A DNA stretch of 64,000 bases from Nocardioides cavernae (GTDB lineage: Bacteria; Actinomycetota; Actinomycetes; Propionibacteriales; Nocardioidaceae), in the NCBI RefSeq assembly GCF_016907475.1, contig NZ_JAFBCA010000001.1, forward strand, positions 4,464,001-4,528,000. The letters are read 5' to 3'. Positions 26,422-35,628 of this stretch are shown in pieces. How positions within the stretch are numbered: the stretch's first letter is position 1; each line of letters opens with the position of its first letter. The translations under genes and the position numbers were made by a program. The notes beneath the pieces were generated by a model, which saw nothing but the letters and a program-made list of their open reading frames with translations, ran no database searches and was not told the DNA's origin.

Positions 26422-27791
26422 TCAGAGCCGCTCGGCGACCCGGCGCGCCGCGATCTGCAGGACCTCCCAGGTGGTCGCGAACGGCGGGGCGTAGGACAGG
26501 TCCATCCAGGCGAGGTCGTCGACCGAGCCGCCCGCCCACAGCACGGCGGCCGCGGTGTCGATCCGCTTGCCGGCGCCGTGCCCGCCGACGACCTGCACGC
26601 CGAGGAGCCGCCGCGTCGCACGGTCGGCCATCACCCAGATGGCGATCGGCTCGGCCTCGGGCATGTAGCCGGCGGCGGTCGTGCCGTCGGTGACCAGCGC
26701 CACCGGGTCGAGCCCGGCGGTCTCCGCGTCGGAGCGGGACAGGCCCGTGCGCGCGATCTCGAGGTGGACCCCACCCGCGGAGAAGCGGGTGATCGACGTG
26801 TCGACCATCCCGCCGAACGAGAGGTCGCCCCCGGCCAGGCTGTCGCCGAGCGCCCGGGCGTGCTTGGCGGCGTGGGTGCCGAGGGGCCGGAAGACCCACT
26901 GGTCGTCGATCCGGCGGCGCACCTCGCAGCAGTCCCCCGCGGCCCACACGTGGTCGGCCACCCGTCCGTGCGGGTCGGGCCGCAGCGCTCCTTCGTCGGT
27001 CATCTCCAGGCCGCTGCCCGCGAGGAAGTCGGTGGCGGGCCGGACGCCGATCGCCACCACGACCAAGTCAGCCTCCCGCGAGCCGCCCGCCCAGCGCACG
27101 CCGGTCACCCGGTCGCCGTCGAGCTCGAGCCCCGTGACCTCGGCCCCGAGCACCAGCTCGACACCGGCGTCGACGAGGCCGGAGTTGACCCGCTCTGACA
27201 TCTCGTCCTCGAGCATCCCCATGCCGCGCGTGCGGGTCAGGACGGTGACGGCGAAGCCTTGGTCGAGCGCCGCCTCGGCGACCTCGACGCCCACGTAGCC
27301 GGCGCCCACGACCACCACGTGCGCGCCCGGTCCGACGCGGGCGAAGCTGCGCACCCACGCGGCCCCGTCGTCGAGCGTCTTGACCACGCCCACACCGTCG
27401 TACGACGTCCCGTCGGGGCGTAGCGCCCAGTCGGGCACCACAGCGGGAGCGCCGGTCGCGACCACCAGGTCGTCGTACTCCAGCACGTCACCCGCGGCCG
27501 TCGTCACCGTGCGGGCCGCGAGGTCGGCCGCGACGACCTCGGTGTGGAGCCGCAGGTCGATCCCGGCCTTCCGGTGCTCCTCGGCCGTGCGGGCCACGAG
27601 GTCGTCACCGCTGCCCACGTCGCCGGCCATCCAGTAGGGGATCCCGCAGGCGCTGTAGGACGTGTGGCTGCCTGCATCGAGGGCCGTGACGGCCAGCTCC
27701 TCGCCCCTCCGCGCGGCCGTGCGGAGGGCCTGGTGGGCCGCCCCCATGCCGGCGGCGTCTGCGCCGACGACGAGGACGCGGCGCGGGCCTG

Positions 27792-27795
<4 letters not shown>
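26422..27795 (-). CDS. Class-III pyridine nucleotide-disulfide oxidoreductase (CoA-disulfide reductase/NADH oxidase type)
   Basis: FAD/NAD(P)H flavoprotein, 457 residues. The FAD Rossmann motif VVGADAAGMGAAHQAL lies at the start. SYSACGIPYWMAG near residue 48 carries the single redox Cys of the class that includes CoA-disulfide reductase, NADH oxidase and NADH peroxidase. The NAD(P)H fold follows (VVVVGAGYVGVEVAEAA), then DHVWAAGDC, the second FAD-binding motif. A dimerisation domain ends the protein. The ATG at 27795 overlaps the aldo/keto reductase stop (ATGA). Which disulfide or oxidant is reduced is not decidable from sequence. Confidence 0.9.
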
Positions 27796-28826
<1,031 letters not shown>

Positions 28827-28833
28827 GCCGCAC

Positions 28834-28839
28834 ATCCTG
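28834..28839 (-). promoter_or_regulatory. Candidate leaderless -10 element CAGGAT
   Basis: CAGGAT ends 7 nt before the ATG at 28826 of the aldo/keto reductase operon. Confidence 0.4.
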
Positions 28840-28912
28840 CCCGGTCGGGTTTCAGGGCCGCCCCCGGGCTGGACCGGGGTGATACCGGATGGCCGGGAGC
28901 GGCGAGCACGGG

Positions 28913-28918
28913 TGTACT
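28913..28918 (+). promoter_or_regulatory. Leaderless -10 element TGTACT
   Basis: TGTACT ends 6 nt before the P450 ATG at 28925, in the 98-bp divergent spacer shared with the aldo/keto reductase operon. Confidence 0.45.
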
Positions 28919-28924
28919 GGTCAC

Positions 28925-30187
28925 ATGACTTCCTCGCTGCGCGGCGCCGCCTTCAAGCTCGCGCTGTCGACCGCGCGTCGCGTGCCCTACGTGCGTCGGG
29001 TCCCGGCGAGCATCAGGTTCCCGCTCCAGCGCGACGGTGTCGACCCGATCGCCCGGCTGGCGGCGACGCGCGAACGCGGCGAGGTGGTGCGCTTCGCGAG
29101 CCTGCTGGGCACCCGGGTCTGGCTGGTCACGGGGTACGACGCCGCGCGGGCCGTGCTGGCCGACTCCGCGTCGTTCGCCAACGACGTGCGCGACATCATC
29201 GGCCGTCAGGACCGGGCCCCGGCCGAGCGGATCGGCGGGCTCGGCATGACCGACCAGCCCGACCACGGACGCCTGCGCGGCGTGCTCACGCCCTGGTTCA
29301 CCCGCCGTCGGTTGGCCGATCTCCAGGACGACATCGACCGCGTCGTCGACGCCGCGCTCGACGACATGGCCGCCCACGGGCCGGTGGTCGACCTCGTCGA
29401 GCGGTTCGGCTTCCAGGTCCCCTTCGGGGTGATCTGCGACCTGCTCGGCATGCCCGAGGTCGACCGCGCGGAGTTCCGGCAGCACGGCGCTGCCCGCTTC
29501 GACCTGCGCGACGCGGGTGTCGGCATCTTCGACACCGCCGCCGGCACCCGGCAGTTCCTCATCGACCTGGTCGCGTCCGAGCGCCGGTCCCCGCACCTGC
29601 CGGACGGCCTGATCGCCCGGATGGTCGCCGACCACGGCGCCGACTTCGACGACATCGAGCTGGGCGGCCTGGCCGACGGGGTCTTCCTCGGCGGCTACGA
29701 GACCAGCGCCAGCATGCTCTCGCTCGGCACGTGGGTGCTGCTCCAGCACCCGGCGTCGTGGGACGCGCTGCGTCGCGGCGAGACGGCAGACGTCGACCGC
29801 GTGGTCGAGGAGCTGCTGCGCTTCGTGTGCCCCGTGCAGATGGCGTTCCCCCGGATCGCGCGCCACCAGGTCACGGTCGGCGACCAGGTCGTCCAGCAGG
29901 GCGACATCGTCCTCGTCTCGCTGACCGGCGCCGAGCGCGACCCGGCCCACCGCATCCACCCCGAGCAGTTCGACCCGACCTCCGCTGCCGCTGGCACCCT
30001 CGCCTTCGGCCACGGGCTGCACCGGTGCCTCGGCGCGGAGCTCGCCCGCATGGAGCTGCGCACCGCGCTCGTCGCGCTCGCCCGCCGCTTCCCGGACCTC
30101 GCGCTCGCCTGCGACCCCGCCGACCTGCAGTTCACCGAGCTCGCCATCGTCCACGGCGTGCAGGCGCTGCCCGTCCGGCTCGGCTGA
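28925..30187 (+). CDS. Cytochrome P450
   Basis: Soluble bacterial heme monooxygenase, 420 residues. The oxygen-activation I-helix motif is GGYETS (within LADGVFLGGYETSASML). The K-helix ExxR is EELLRF. The heme-binding loop is FGHGLHRCLGAELARMEL, with the proximal Cys. The class I architecture needs a ferredoxin and reductase, and neither is adjacent. The start at ATG 28925 is supported by TGTACT 6 nt upstream; the open frame continues to 28889 but without a better start. Substrate unknown. Confidence 0.94.
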   Translation: MTSSLRGAAFKLALSTARRVPYVRRVPASIRFPLQRDGVDPIARLAATRERGEVVRFASLLGTRVWLVTGYDAARAVLADSASFANDVRDIIGRQDRAPAERIGGLGMTDQPDHGRLRGVLTPWFTRRRLADLQDDIDRVVDAALDDMAAHGPVVDLVERFGFQVPFGVICDLLGMPEVDRAEFRQHGAARFDLRDAGVGIFDTAAGTRQFLIDLVASERRSPHLPDGLIARMVADHGADFDDIELGGLADGVFLGGYETSASMLSLGTWVLLQHPASWDALRRGETADVDRVVEELLRFVCPVQMAFPRIARHQVTVGDQVVQQGDIVLVSLTGAERDPAHRIHPEQFDPTSAAAGTLAFGHGLHRCLGAELARMELRTALVALARRFPDLALACDPADLQFTELAIVHGVQALPVRLG

Positions 30188-30215
30188 GGCCAGCTGAGGC
30201 CCACCACGCGCTGCG

Positions 30216-30221
30216 TACGGT
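30216..30221 (+). promoter_or_regulatory. Leaderless -10 element TACGGT
   Basis: TACGGT ends 6 nt before the GTG start of the sortase gene at 30228; no ribosome binding site is present. Confidence 0.5.
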
Positions 30222-30227
30222 GGAACG

Positions 30228-30989
30228 GTGCCAGGACGAGCGGTCGCCCTCCTCGCCGCGGCCGTGGTCGCGGTGGTCTCCGGCTGCTCGGGCGAGGCCT
30301 CCCAGCGATCCGGCGAGGGCTCGACACAGGCGCCGCGCGAGCGTCGTACGACGAGCGTGCCCACGCAGACCCCCGCCGAGTCCACCAGCACGCCCAGCCC
30401 GGCCAGTCCGACTGCGTCCGCCTCGGCCACCGAGGAGCCGACCGAGGAGCCGACCGAGCAGCCGGAGGCGGTCCCCGAGCCGCGTCGCTCGTTCGTCACC
30501 ATCCCGGCGATCGGCCTGCGGGACTTCCCGGTCGTGCGCTACCGCGGGACACCCGACGACGCCCCCGGGACCGCCCTGCAGAACGCCGGCGAGATGGCCT
30601 CGCCGCGTGGACCGCGCGGCGGCACCCGGCCCGGCGAGGTCGGCAACTACATCGTGACCGGGCACCGGCTGACCGGGACCGCTCCCCTGCGCTACTCGCC
30701 GTCGCTGTCGAACGGGGACCGGATCCAGGTGCGCACGGGCGACACCGTGTTCGTCTACGAGGTGCGCCGCACCCGCTGGACGTCGTTCCGGCAGCCGGCC
30801 TCGCTCCGCGCACAGCGGGCCGAGGTGCCGGGGCGACCGGACGAGACGGCCACGCAGCCGATGATCACCCTCTCCACCTGCGCGACGCTCGAGGACCACG
30901 CCAACGGCAACTACTGGTCCGACGAGTTCGACAACCCCGAGCACCGCATCGACAAGATCGGCGTCCTGGTCGCGACCCGCCCCGCCTGA
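30228..30989 (+). CDS. Sortase-family transpeptidase with lipoprotein-like signal
   Basis: Sortase of the class E-like type, 253 residues. The signal segment AVALLAAAVVAVVSGC ends in a VSGC lipobox, so the protein may be lipid-anchored. A long Ser/Thr/Pro/Glu-rich linker runs to about residue 85. The beta-barrel contains the triad: His146 in VTGHR, Cys218 in LSTC and Arg240 in EHRID. The EVGNYIVTGHR block matches class E sortases. No LPxTG-type substrate or pilin gene lies nearby; the giant FN3 protein of this window lacks a sorting signal. The GTG start follows TACGGT by 6 nt. Confidence 0.83.
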   Translation: MPGRAVALLAAAVVAVVSGCSGEASQRSGEGSTQAPRERRTTSVPTQTPAESTSTPSPASPTASASATEEPTEEPTEQPEAVPEPRRSFVTIPAIGLRDFPVVRYRGTPDDAPGTALQNAGEMASPRGPRGGTRPGEVGNYIVTGHRLTGTAPLRYSPSLSNGDRIQVRTGDTVFVYEVRRTRWTSFRQPASLRAQRAEVPGRPDETATQPMITLSTCATLEDHANGNYWSDEFDNPEHRIDKIGVLVATRPA

Positions 30990-31023
30990 CGAAACCCCGT
31001 TGCCCGCAGCGCCCTTCCCGGGG

Positions 31024-31029
31024 TTGGAT
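31024..31029 (+). promoter_or_regulatory. Candidate leaderless -10 element TTGGAT
   Basis: TTGGAT ends 7 nt before the ATG at 31037. It is one of the weaker members of the leaderless set. Confidence 0.35.
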
Positions 31030-31036
31030 GCGCGTC

Positions 31037-31978
31037 ATGCCCGACACGTCCGAGCTCACCACCAGGTGGCGCGACCCCGCCTTCCTCGAGGCCGCGCAGG
31101 CGTGGATCGCGGACCGGCTCGCGGAGCAGGGCCGCTCCGTCGTGGGCACGGTCGAGCAGCCGCACGTGACCGACTGGTCGACCGTCCTGCGGGTGCCGAC
31201 GGACGGCGGACCGGTCTGGTTCAAGGCCAACGACGACGCGATGCGCCACGAGGCGGCCGTCACCGCACTGGTCGCGCCGCTCTCCGACGGCCGGGTGCCG
31301 ATGCCGCTCGCCAGCGACCCGCACACCGGGTGGCTGCTGCTCGCGGACGCCGGGCCTCGCCTGCGTGACGTGATCGCCGAGGAGCGCAGCCTGGAGCGTT
31401 GGCTCGACGTGCTGGAGGCGTACGCCCGGGTCCAGCTCGCGTGCGAGGACGAGGTCGACGCGCTGCTCGCCGCCGGGCTGCCCGACTGCCGACTGACGAC
31501 GCTGCCCGGGGCGTACGACGCTCTCCTCGCCCGGCTCGACGGTGCCGACCCGCGGCTGCCGGGCGCCGACGCGATCGCCGACCTCTGCGACCGGCTCGCC
31601 GCCTTCGGCATCCGGGAGACCGTCCAGCACGACGACCTCCACGACGGGCAGGTGTTCCTCGGCACGGGCGTGCACCAGGTGCTCGACTGGGGCGACGCCT
31701 GCGTCTCCCACCCCTTCTTCACCCTCGCGGTGACGCTCGAGGGCGTCATCGCGTGGGGCGTCGACGACGTGGCGGGGTCCGAGGACCTCGAGCCGCACCT
31801 GGCGGCGTACCTGCGTCCCTACGCCGAGCGCTACCCGTTGACCGACGCCGAGCTGCGCGAGGCCGCGCGCCTCGCGATGCGCCTGGGCTGGGTGTGCCGT
31901 GCGGTCAACGGCGCGCTGCCCCAGGACCCGGGCGGGACGCACACCCGGCTGGGGATGTTCCTGGCCGTCGAGACCTAG
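31037..31978 (+). CDS. Aminoglycoside phosphotransferase (APH)-family kinase-like protein
   Basis: A 313-residue protein kinase-like-fold phosphotransferase. The catalytic loop is VQHDDLHDGQVF (the HxDLHxxN-type motif with Gln in place of Asn), and the metal-binding segment is VLDWGDACVSHP. The lid/ATP region includes PVWFKANDD, with a possible ATP-binding Lys. Small-molecule kinases of this family phosphorylate drugs, choline or sugars; the substrate is unknown. The ATG at 31037 is taken over the ATG at 31028 because TTGGAT lies 7 nt upstream. The stop TAG shares the palindrome CTAG with the stop of the convergent methyltransferase. Confidence 0.78.
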   Translation: MPDTSELTTRWRDPAFLEAAQAWIADRLAEQGRSVVGTVEQPHVTDWSTVLRVPTDGGPVWFKANDDAMRHEAAVTALVAPLSDGRVPMPLASDPHTGWLLLADAGPRLRDVIAEERSLERWLDVLEAYARVQLACEDEVDALLAAGLPDCRLTTLPGAYDALLARLDGADPRLPGADAIADLCDRLAAFGIRETVQHDDLHDGQVFLGTGVHQVLDWGDACVSHPFFTLAVTLEGVIAWGVDDVAGSEDLEPHLAAYLRPYAERYPLTDAELREAARLAMRLGWVCRAVNGALPQDPGGTHTRLGMFLAVET

Positions 31979-32583
31979 GCGGGCGCCTCGGCCCGCTTCG
32001 TCTCGAGCACGCGGAAGCCCTTGCTGCTCGCCAGGCGCTCCGTGGGCCAACCCTGCTCGGTGAGCCACCGCTGCAGCGAGTCGCCACCGAGGTTCTTGCC
32101 CACGACCATGACCATCCGCCCGCCCGGCGCGAGGCGCGGCAGCCACGTCAGCAGCAGGTCGTGCAGCGCGTCCTTGCCGATGCGGATCGGCGGGTTGGAC
32201 CAGATCTCGTCGAAGACCTGGTTGCCGGGCACCTGCTCGGGCAGGCAGGCGACGAAGCGTGAGTCGAGGCCGGCGGCGCGGGCGTTGTCGTTGGCGAGCA
32301 GCAGTGCGCGCTCGTTGACGTCGACGCCGGTGACGTTGGCCAGCGGCACGGCCTTCGCGATCGCCAGCCCGATGACCCCGTAGCCGCAGCCGAGATCGAG
32401 GAACTGGCCCTGCACGGGCGGCTCGAGCTCCTTGAACAGCACCGCCGTCGCGTGGTCGAGGTGGCCGCGGCTGAACACGCCCGAACCGGTGTCGATGGTC
32501 AGCGTGCTGCCCCACAGCTCGGCGGTGAAGCTCTCCCGCTCGAAGGGCACACCGGGGTCGGCGGAGAAGTAGTGCTCAGTCAT
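31975..32583 (-). CDS. Class I SAM-dependent methyltransferase, RsmC-like
   Basis: A 202-residue methyltransferase resembling the catalytic half of RsmC/RlmG 16S/23S rRNA guanine-N2 methyltransferases. The SAM motif I is [16 protein letters not shown], and the acidic strand [14 protein letters not shown] follows. The catalytic NPPxR motif is [23 protein letters not shown] near the N-terminus matches this subfamily. The ATG at 32583 overlaps the truA 3' end by 8 nt, so it is coupled to truA, another RNA-modification gene. The exact rRNA target is inferred, not shown. Confidence 0.87.
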   Translation of the reverse strand: MTEHYFSADPGVPFERESFTAELWGSTLTIDTGSGVFSRGHLDHATAVLFKELEPPVQGQFLDLGCGYGVIGLAIAKAVPLANVTGVDVNERALLLANDNARAAGLDSRFVACLPEQVPGNQVFDEIWSNPPIRIGKDALHDLLLTWLPRLAPGGRMVMVVGKNLGGDSLQRWLTEQGWPTERLASSKGFRVLETKRAEAPA

Positions 32584-33412
32584 CGATCGCCTCTCGTCGG
32601 GCTCGGGCGCGCTCGGCCTGGGCAGCGAGCTCGTCGTCGTCGGGGTAGCCGACCTCCTCCAGCGTGAGGCCGTGGGCGTGCACCACGCGCACGCCCTGGT
32701 CGCGTCGGCGACCGGCCATCACCTCGGCCGGCCACGCGGCGGGCTGCCGGCCCTCGCCGACCGCGAGGAGGCAGCCGACCAGGGCGCGCACCATGTTGTG
32801 GCAGAAGGCGTCGGCACGCACCGAGCCGACGACGAGACCGGCGTCGTCGCGCCGCCAGTCGAGGTCGAGCAGCGTGCGGACGGTGGTCGCCCCCTCCCGC
32901 TGCTTGCAGAAGGAGGCGAAGTCGCGCAGGCCCACCAGCGGCGCGGACGCCTCGTTCATCGCGTCGAGGTCGAGCGGGCGACCCCAGGTCAGCACGTGGC
33001 CGCGCACGAGCGGGTCGGCGAGCTCCTGGGCGTCGGCGACGCGGTAGGCGTAGCGCCGCCAGACCGCGGAGAAGCGGGCGTCGAACCCCACAGGCGCCTC
33101 GACCACCCGTCGTACGCGCAGGTCGGGCGGCAGGATCCCGTCCACGCGCCGGGCGAGGGCCTGCGGGGGCGGCTCGGTCGAGCGCCCCGCGGACGCGGCG
33201 ACCACCTCGGGGTCGACGTCGACGTGCGCCACCTGGCCGCGCGCGTGGACGCCGGCATCGGTCCGGCCGGCCACGGTCACCCGCACCTCGGGCACCCGCA
33301 GCGCGGTGGCCAGCGCGGCCTCGAGCGTCCCCTGGACCGTACGACGCCCGGGCTGGGTCGCCCAGCCGGAGAACTCGGCGCCGTCGTAGGCACAGTCGAT
33401 CCGCAGGCGCAC
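32576..33412 (-). CDS. truA: tRNA pseudouridine(38-40) synthase TruA
   Basis: Converts uridines 38-40 of the tRNA anticodon stem-loop to pseudouridine; 278 residues. The start [20 protein letters not shown] and the catalytic Asp52 in [16 protein letters not shown] are diagnostic. [19 protein letters not shown] is the conserved C-terminal block. The GTG at 33412 is preceded by TAGGAT at 6 nt, which indicates a leaderless transcript. In many actinobacteria truA follows rplQ directly; here it is about 3.3 kb away on the same strand, separated by the ArsR operon and a reductase gene on the other strand. Confidence 0.96.
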   Translation of the reverse strand: MRLRIDCAYDGAEFSGWATQPGRRTVQGTLEAALATALRVPEVRVTVAGRTDAGVHARGQVAHVDVDPEVVAASAGRSTEPPPQALARRVDGILPPDLRVRRVVEAPVGFDARFSAVWRRYAYRVADAQELADPLVRGHVLTWGRPLDLDAMNEASAPLVGLRDFASFCKQREGATTVRTLLDLDWRRDDAGLVVGSVRADAFCHNMVRALVGCLLAVGEGRQPAAWPAEVMAGRRRDQGVRVVHAHGLTLEEVGYPDDDELAAQAERARARREAIDD

Positions 33413-33418
33413 GCAGCG

Positions 33419-33424
33419 ATCCTA
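33419..33424 (-). promoter_or_regulatory. Leaderless -10 element TAGGAT of truA
   Basis: TAGGAT ends 6 nt before the truA GTG, with no ribosome binding site between them. Confidence 0.55.
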
Positions 33425-33463
33425 GGACGCCGTCGCTCGCGTCGCGCCGCCGCCCGACTTTGT

Positions 33464-33479
33464 TCAACCAGATGGTTGA
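33464..33479 (+). promoter_or_regulatory. Operator 1 of the ArsR operon (TCAACCA-GA-TGGTTGA)
   Basis: Perfect 7-bp inverted repeat with a 2-nt spacer. It overlaps the -35 element TTGACA of the operon promoter. A related half-site arrangement recurs at 33508-33525. The likely ligand is the ArsR-family repressor encoded just downstream. Confidence 0.75.
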
Positions 33480-33504
33480 CAAGCCCGAGCCGTCGGCCTA
33501 CCTT
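33476..33504 (+). promoter_or_regulatory. ArsR operon promoter (TTGACA, 17 nt, TACCTT)
   Basis: A consensus -35 TTGACA (33476-33481) and a -10 TACCTT (33499-33504) are separated by exactly 17 nt. The predicted start lies near 33511, inside the second operator. Confidence 0.8.
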
Positions 33505-33507
33505 CTA

Positions 33508-33525
33508 TTCAACCAATCAGTTGAA
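33508..33525 (+). promoter_or_regulatory. Operator 2 of the ArsR operon (TTCAAC-N6-GTTGAA)
   Basis: Perfect 6-bp arms that repeat the TTCAACCA half-site of operator 1, covering the predicted transcription start and ending just before the GAAGAAGG ribosome binding site. Confidence 0.7.
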
Positions 33526-33536
33526 GAAGGTGTTCC

Positions 33537-33902
33537 GTGACCGACCAGCTCTCCCGTGTCTTCGCCGCACTGGCCGACCCGACCCGTCGGGACATGGTGG
33601 CCCGCCTCACCGAGGGCGACCACACGGTCAACGACCTGGCCGCGCCCTACGACGTGAGCCTGCAGGCCGTCTCCAAGCACCTCAAGGTGCTCGAGGACGC
33701 CGGCCTGGTGACGCGGACCCGGGAGGCGCAGCGACGCCCCGTGCACCTGGAAGCCGAGGTGTTCGACCTCATGACGAAGTGGATCGAGCGCTACCGCCAG
33801 CAGGCCGAGGAGCGCTTCTCGCGCCTCGACGCCGTACTGGCAGCGATGGACGAGCAGGACAACCCCACCACCGGAATCCGTACGGAAGGAACCGCATCAT
33901 GA
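33537..33902 (+). CDS. ArsR/SmtB-family HTH repressor (SRPBCC-linked subgroup)
   Basis: A 121-residue winged-helix regulator. VFAALADPTRRDMVARL begins the domain, and the recognition helix lies in YDVSLQAVSKHLKVLEDAGLV; the wing reads TRTREAQRRPVHLE. No ELCVCDL-type metal-binding Cys motif is present, so the signal is not an evident heavy metal. This subgroup is commonly encoded next to AHSA1/SRPBCC genes, as here. The GTG start has GAAGAAGG 6 nt upstream. Two inverted repeats around the promoter predict autorepression of the four-gene operon. The stop overlaps the next ATG (ATGA). Confidence 0.92.
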   Translation: MTDQLSRVFAALADPTRRDMVARLTEGDHTVNDLAAPYDVSLQAVSKHLKVLEDAGLVTRTREAQRRPVHLEAEVFDLMTKWIERYRQQAEERFSRLDAVLAAMDEQDNPTTGIRTEGTAS

Positions 33903-34414
33903 CCACCACGCAGAACCGCGACACCCGCTACACCGAGGCCGCGATCGAGGCGGACGCGAAGGTCCCCGCCATCCACATCTGGCGCGACTTCGACGCGAGC
34001 CCCTCCCAGCTCTTCCGGGCCCACACCGACCCCCAGCTCTTCGCGCGATGGAGCGGGCCCAGCAGTGTCGGTGCCGAGATCACCGAGTGGGACGCACGTG
34101 AAGGCGGGTGCTGGCGCTACACCGCCCGCGGGATCGACGGGCGCGACGAGTTCGAGACGTCCTTCCACGGCTGCTTCCACACCGTGCGCGAGGACCGCAT
34201 CGTGCAGACCTTCACCTGGGACGGCATGCCCGACAGCGTCGCGCTGGAGACGATGACCTTCGAGGACCTCGGCGACGGACGCACCCGGCTCCACGCGGTG
34301 AGCCTCTGCGACTCGTTCGAGGACCGCGACGCCTGGCTGCGCAGCGGCATGGAGGTCGGCGTCAACGACGGCTACGCAGCCATCGACCGCCTCCTCGCCG
34401 AAGGCGCTCTCTGA
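33899..34414 (+). CDS. SRPBCC domain protein (AHSA1-like)
   Basis: A 171-residue helix-grip (START-like) protein of the type annotated as activator of Hsp90 ATPase homologue. Family blocks are IHIWRDFDASPSQLFRAHTDPQLFARW, followed by WDAREGGCWRYTARG and the terminal DAWLRSGMEVGVNDGYAAIDRL. Such proteins bind hydrophobic ligands; the bacterial role is unknown. It overlaps ArsR by four bases and the next gene by one base (TGATG), so translation is coupled. Regulation should follow the ArsR operators. Confidence 0.88.
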   Translation: MTTTQNRDTRYTEAAIEADAKVPAIHIWRDFDASPSQLFRAHTDPQLFARWSGPSSVGAEITEWDAREGGCWRYTARGIDGRDEFETSFHGCFHTVREDRIVQTFTWDGMPDSVALETMTFEDLGDGRTRLHAVSLCDSFEDRDAWLRSGMEVGVNDGYAAIDRLLAEGAL

Positions 34415-34992
34415 TGGCACTTCCCGACGCCCCGGCCAGCCGCCACGACCTGGTGGCCGGGGAGTTCTCCCGGCTGGTGGCCGGCACCACCGACTGGTCG
34501 GCTCCCGCCCCGGTCGAGGGCTGGACGGCACGCGACGTGGTCGACCACCTGGTGACCTGGTTCCCCGGGTTCCTGTCCGCGGGCGGCGTCGACCTGCCGT
34601 CCGGCCCGTCCACCGCCGACGACCCCGTCGGCGCGTGGCGGCACCACGCCGACGCCGTGCAGGCGCTGGTCGAGGAGCGTGGCGCGGAGTCATTCACGCA
34701 CCCCTACATCGGCCCCGGGCAGCTGGACACCACGGTCGACCGCTTCTACACCGCCGACGTCTTCATGCACTCCTGGGACCTCGCCCGCGCGACGGGTCAG
34801 GAGGCGCGGCTCGACGAGGACGAGGCCGCCACCATGCTGGCCGGCATGGAGCCCATCGAGCAGATGCTCCGCGACTCCGGTCAGTACGGGCCCGCAGTCC
34901 AGGTGCCCGACGACGCGCCCGTCGTCGACCGGCTGATGGGCTTCATCGGTCGCGATCCCGCTTGGCGCCCCGACGACGGAGGCACCCCATGA
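34414..34992 (+). CDS. TIGR03086-like metal-binding protein (DinB/maleylpyruvate isomerase fold)
   Basis: A 192-residue four-helix-bundle protein of the DinB/mycothiol-dependent maleylpyruvate isomerase superfamily. VEGWTARDVVDHLVTW supplies the first metal His, and FMHSWDLARATGQ carries the conserved His of the second part. DPVGAWRHHADAVQ lies between them. Family members use mycothiol or metal; the reaction is unknown. Start and stop overlap the neighbouring genes, so it is the third gene of the ArsR operon. Confidence 0.82.
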   Translation: MALPDAPASRHDLVAGEFSRLVAGTTDWSAPAPVEGWTARDVVDHLVTWFPGFLSAGGVDLPSGPSTADDPVGAWRHHADAVQALVEERGAESFTHPYIGPGQLDTTVDRFYTADVFMHSWDLARATGQEARLDEDEAATMLAGMEPIEQMLRDSGQYGPAVQVPDDAPVVDRLMGFIGRDPAWRPDDGGTP

Positions 34993-35597
34993 GCACTGTG
35001 GTGATGAACAACGTGGTCTCGCTGGACGGGTTCATCGCCGACCTGCACGACGATCCGGGCCCCCTGTTCGAGTGGTACTTCAACGGGGACCGAACCCTGG
35101 CCGCACAGGACATGGACGACCCGGCGCCCGGGGGCCTGCGGGTGTCACAGACGTCGTACGACTACGTCCGACCCGTGTGGGACTCCATCGGCAGCATGGT
35201 GATCGGCCGTCACCTGTTCGACATCACCAACGGGTGGGAGGGGCGTCCTCCGGCGGGCGACCACGTGGTCGTGGTGTCGCACCGACCCAGGCCCGAGGGC
35301 TGGCACCCGGAGGCGTCGTACCACTTCGTGGACGACGTGACCGCCGCGATCGCCACCGCACGGGAGCTGGCCGGCGAACGGACGGTGTCCGTCGCGGCGG
35401 GCGACGTGGGCGGGCAGGCGCTCGCCCTCGGTCTCGTCGACGAGGTGGCCATGGACGTCGTGCCGGTGGTCTTCGGCACCGGCAAGCGCTACTTCGGCTC
35501 CGTCGAGACCCAGCACCTGCTCGACGACCCGGAGGTCGTCATCCAGGGCGACCGCGTGCTCCACCTGCGCTTCAAGGTGCGCGGCCCTCGCACCTGA
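34989..35597 (+). CDS. Dihydrofolate reductase-family protein (RibD C-terminal-like)
   Basis: A 202-residue NADPH-binding-fold protein. VVMNNVVSLDGFIAD is the typical start, and SMVIGRHLFDITNGW matches the G(R)xTxE-like region. The NADPH part has TVSVAAGDVGGQALALGLVDE. This is the YyaP/YwjB group rather than folate-cycle DHFR; the substrate is unknown. The ATG overlaps the previous stop (ATGA), and it ends the ArsR-controlled operon. Together the operon suggests handling of a small organic or reactive compound, which is inference only. Confidence 0.87.
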   Translation: MSTVVMNNVVSLDGFIADLHDDPGPLFEWYFNGDRTLAAQDMDDPAPGGLRVSQTSYDYVRPVWDSIGSMVIGRHLFDITNGWEGRPPAGDHVVVVSHRPRPEGWHPEASYHFVDDVTAAIATARELAGERTVSVAAGDVGGQALALGLVDEVAMDVVPVVFGTGKRYFGSVETQHLLDDPEVVIQGDRVLHLRFKVRGPRT

Positions 35598-35615
35598 CAG
35601 GGACCGCCTTCCTCG

Positions 35616-35621
35616 TAGGGT
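35616..35621 (+). promoter_or_regulatory. Leaderless -10 element TAGGGT
   Basis: TAGGGT ends 7 nt before the ATG at 35629. GAGGA lies in between, but close to the start. It is the same arrangement as at 24360-24373. Confidence 0.5.
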
Positions 35622-35628
35622 CGAGGAC

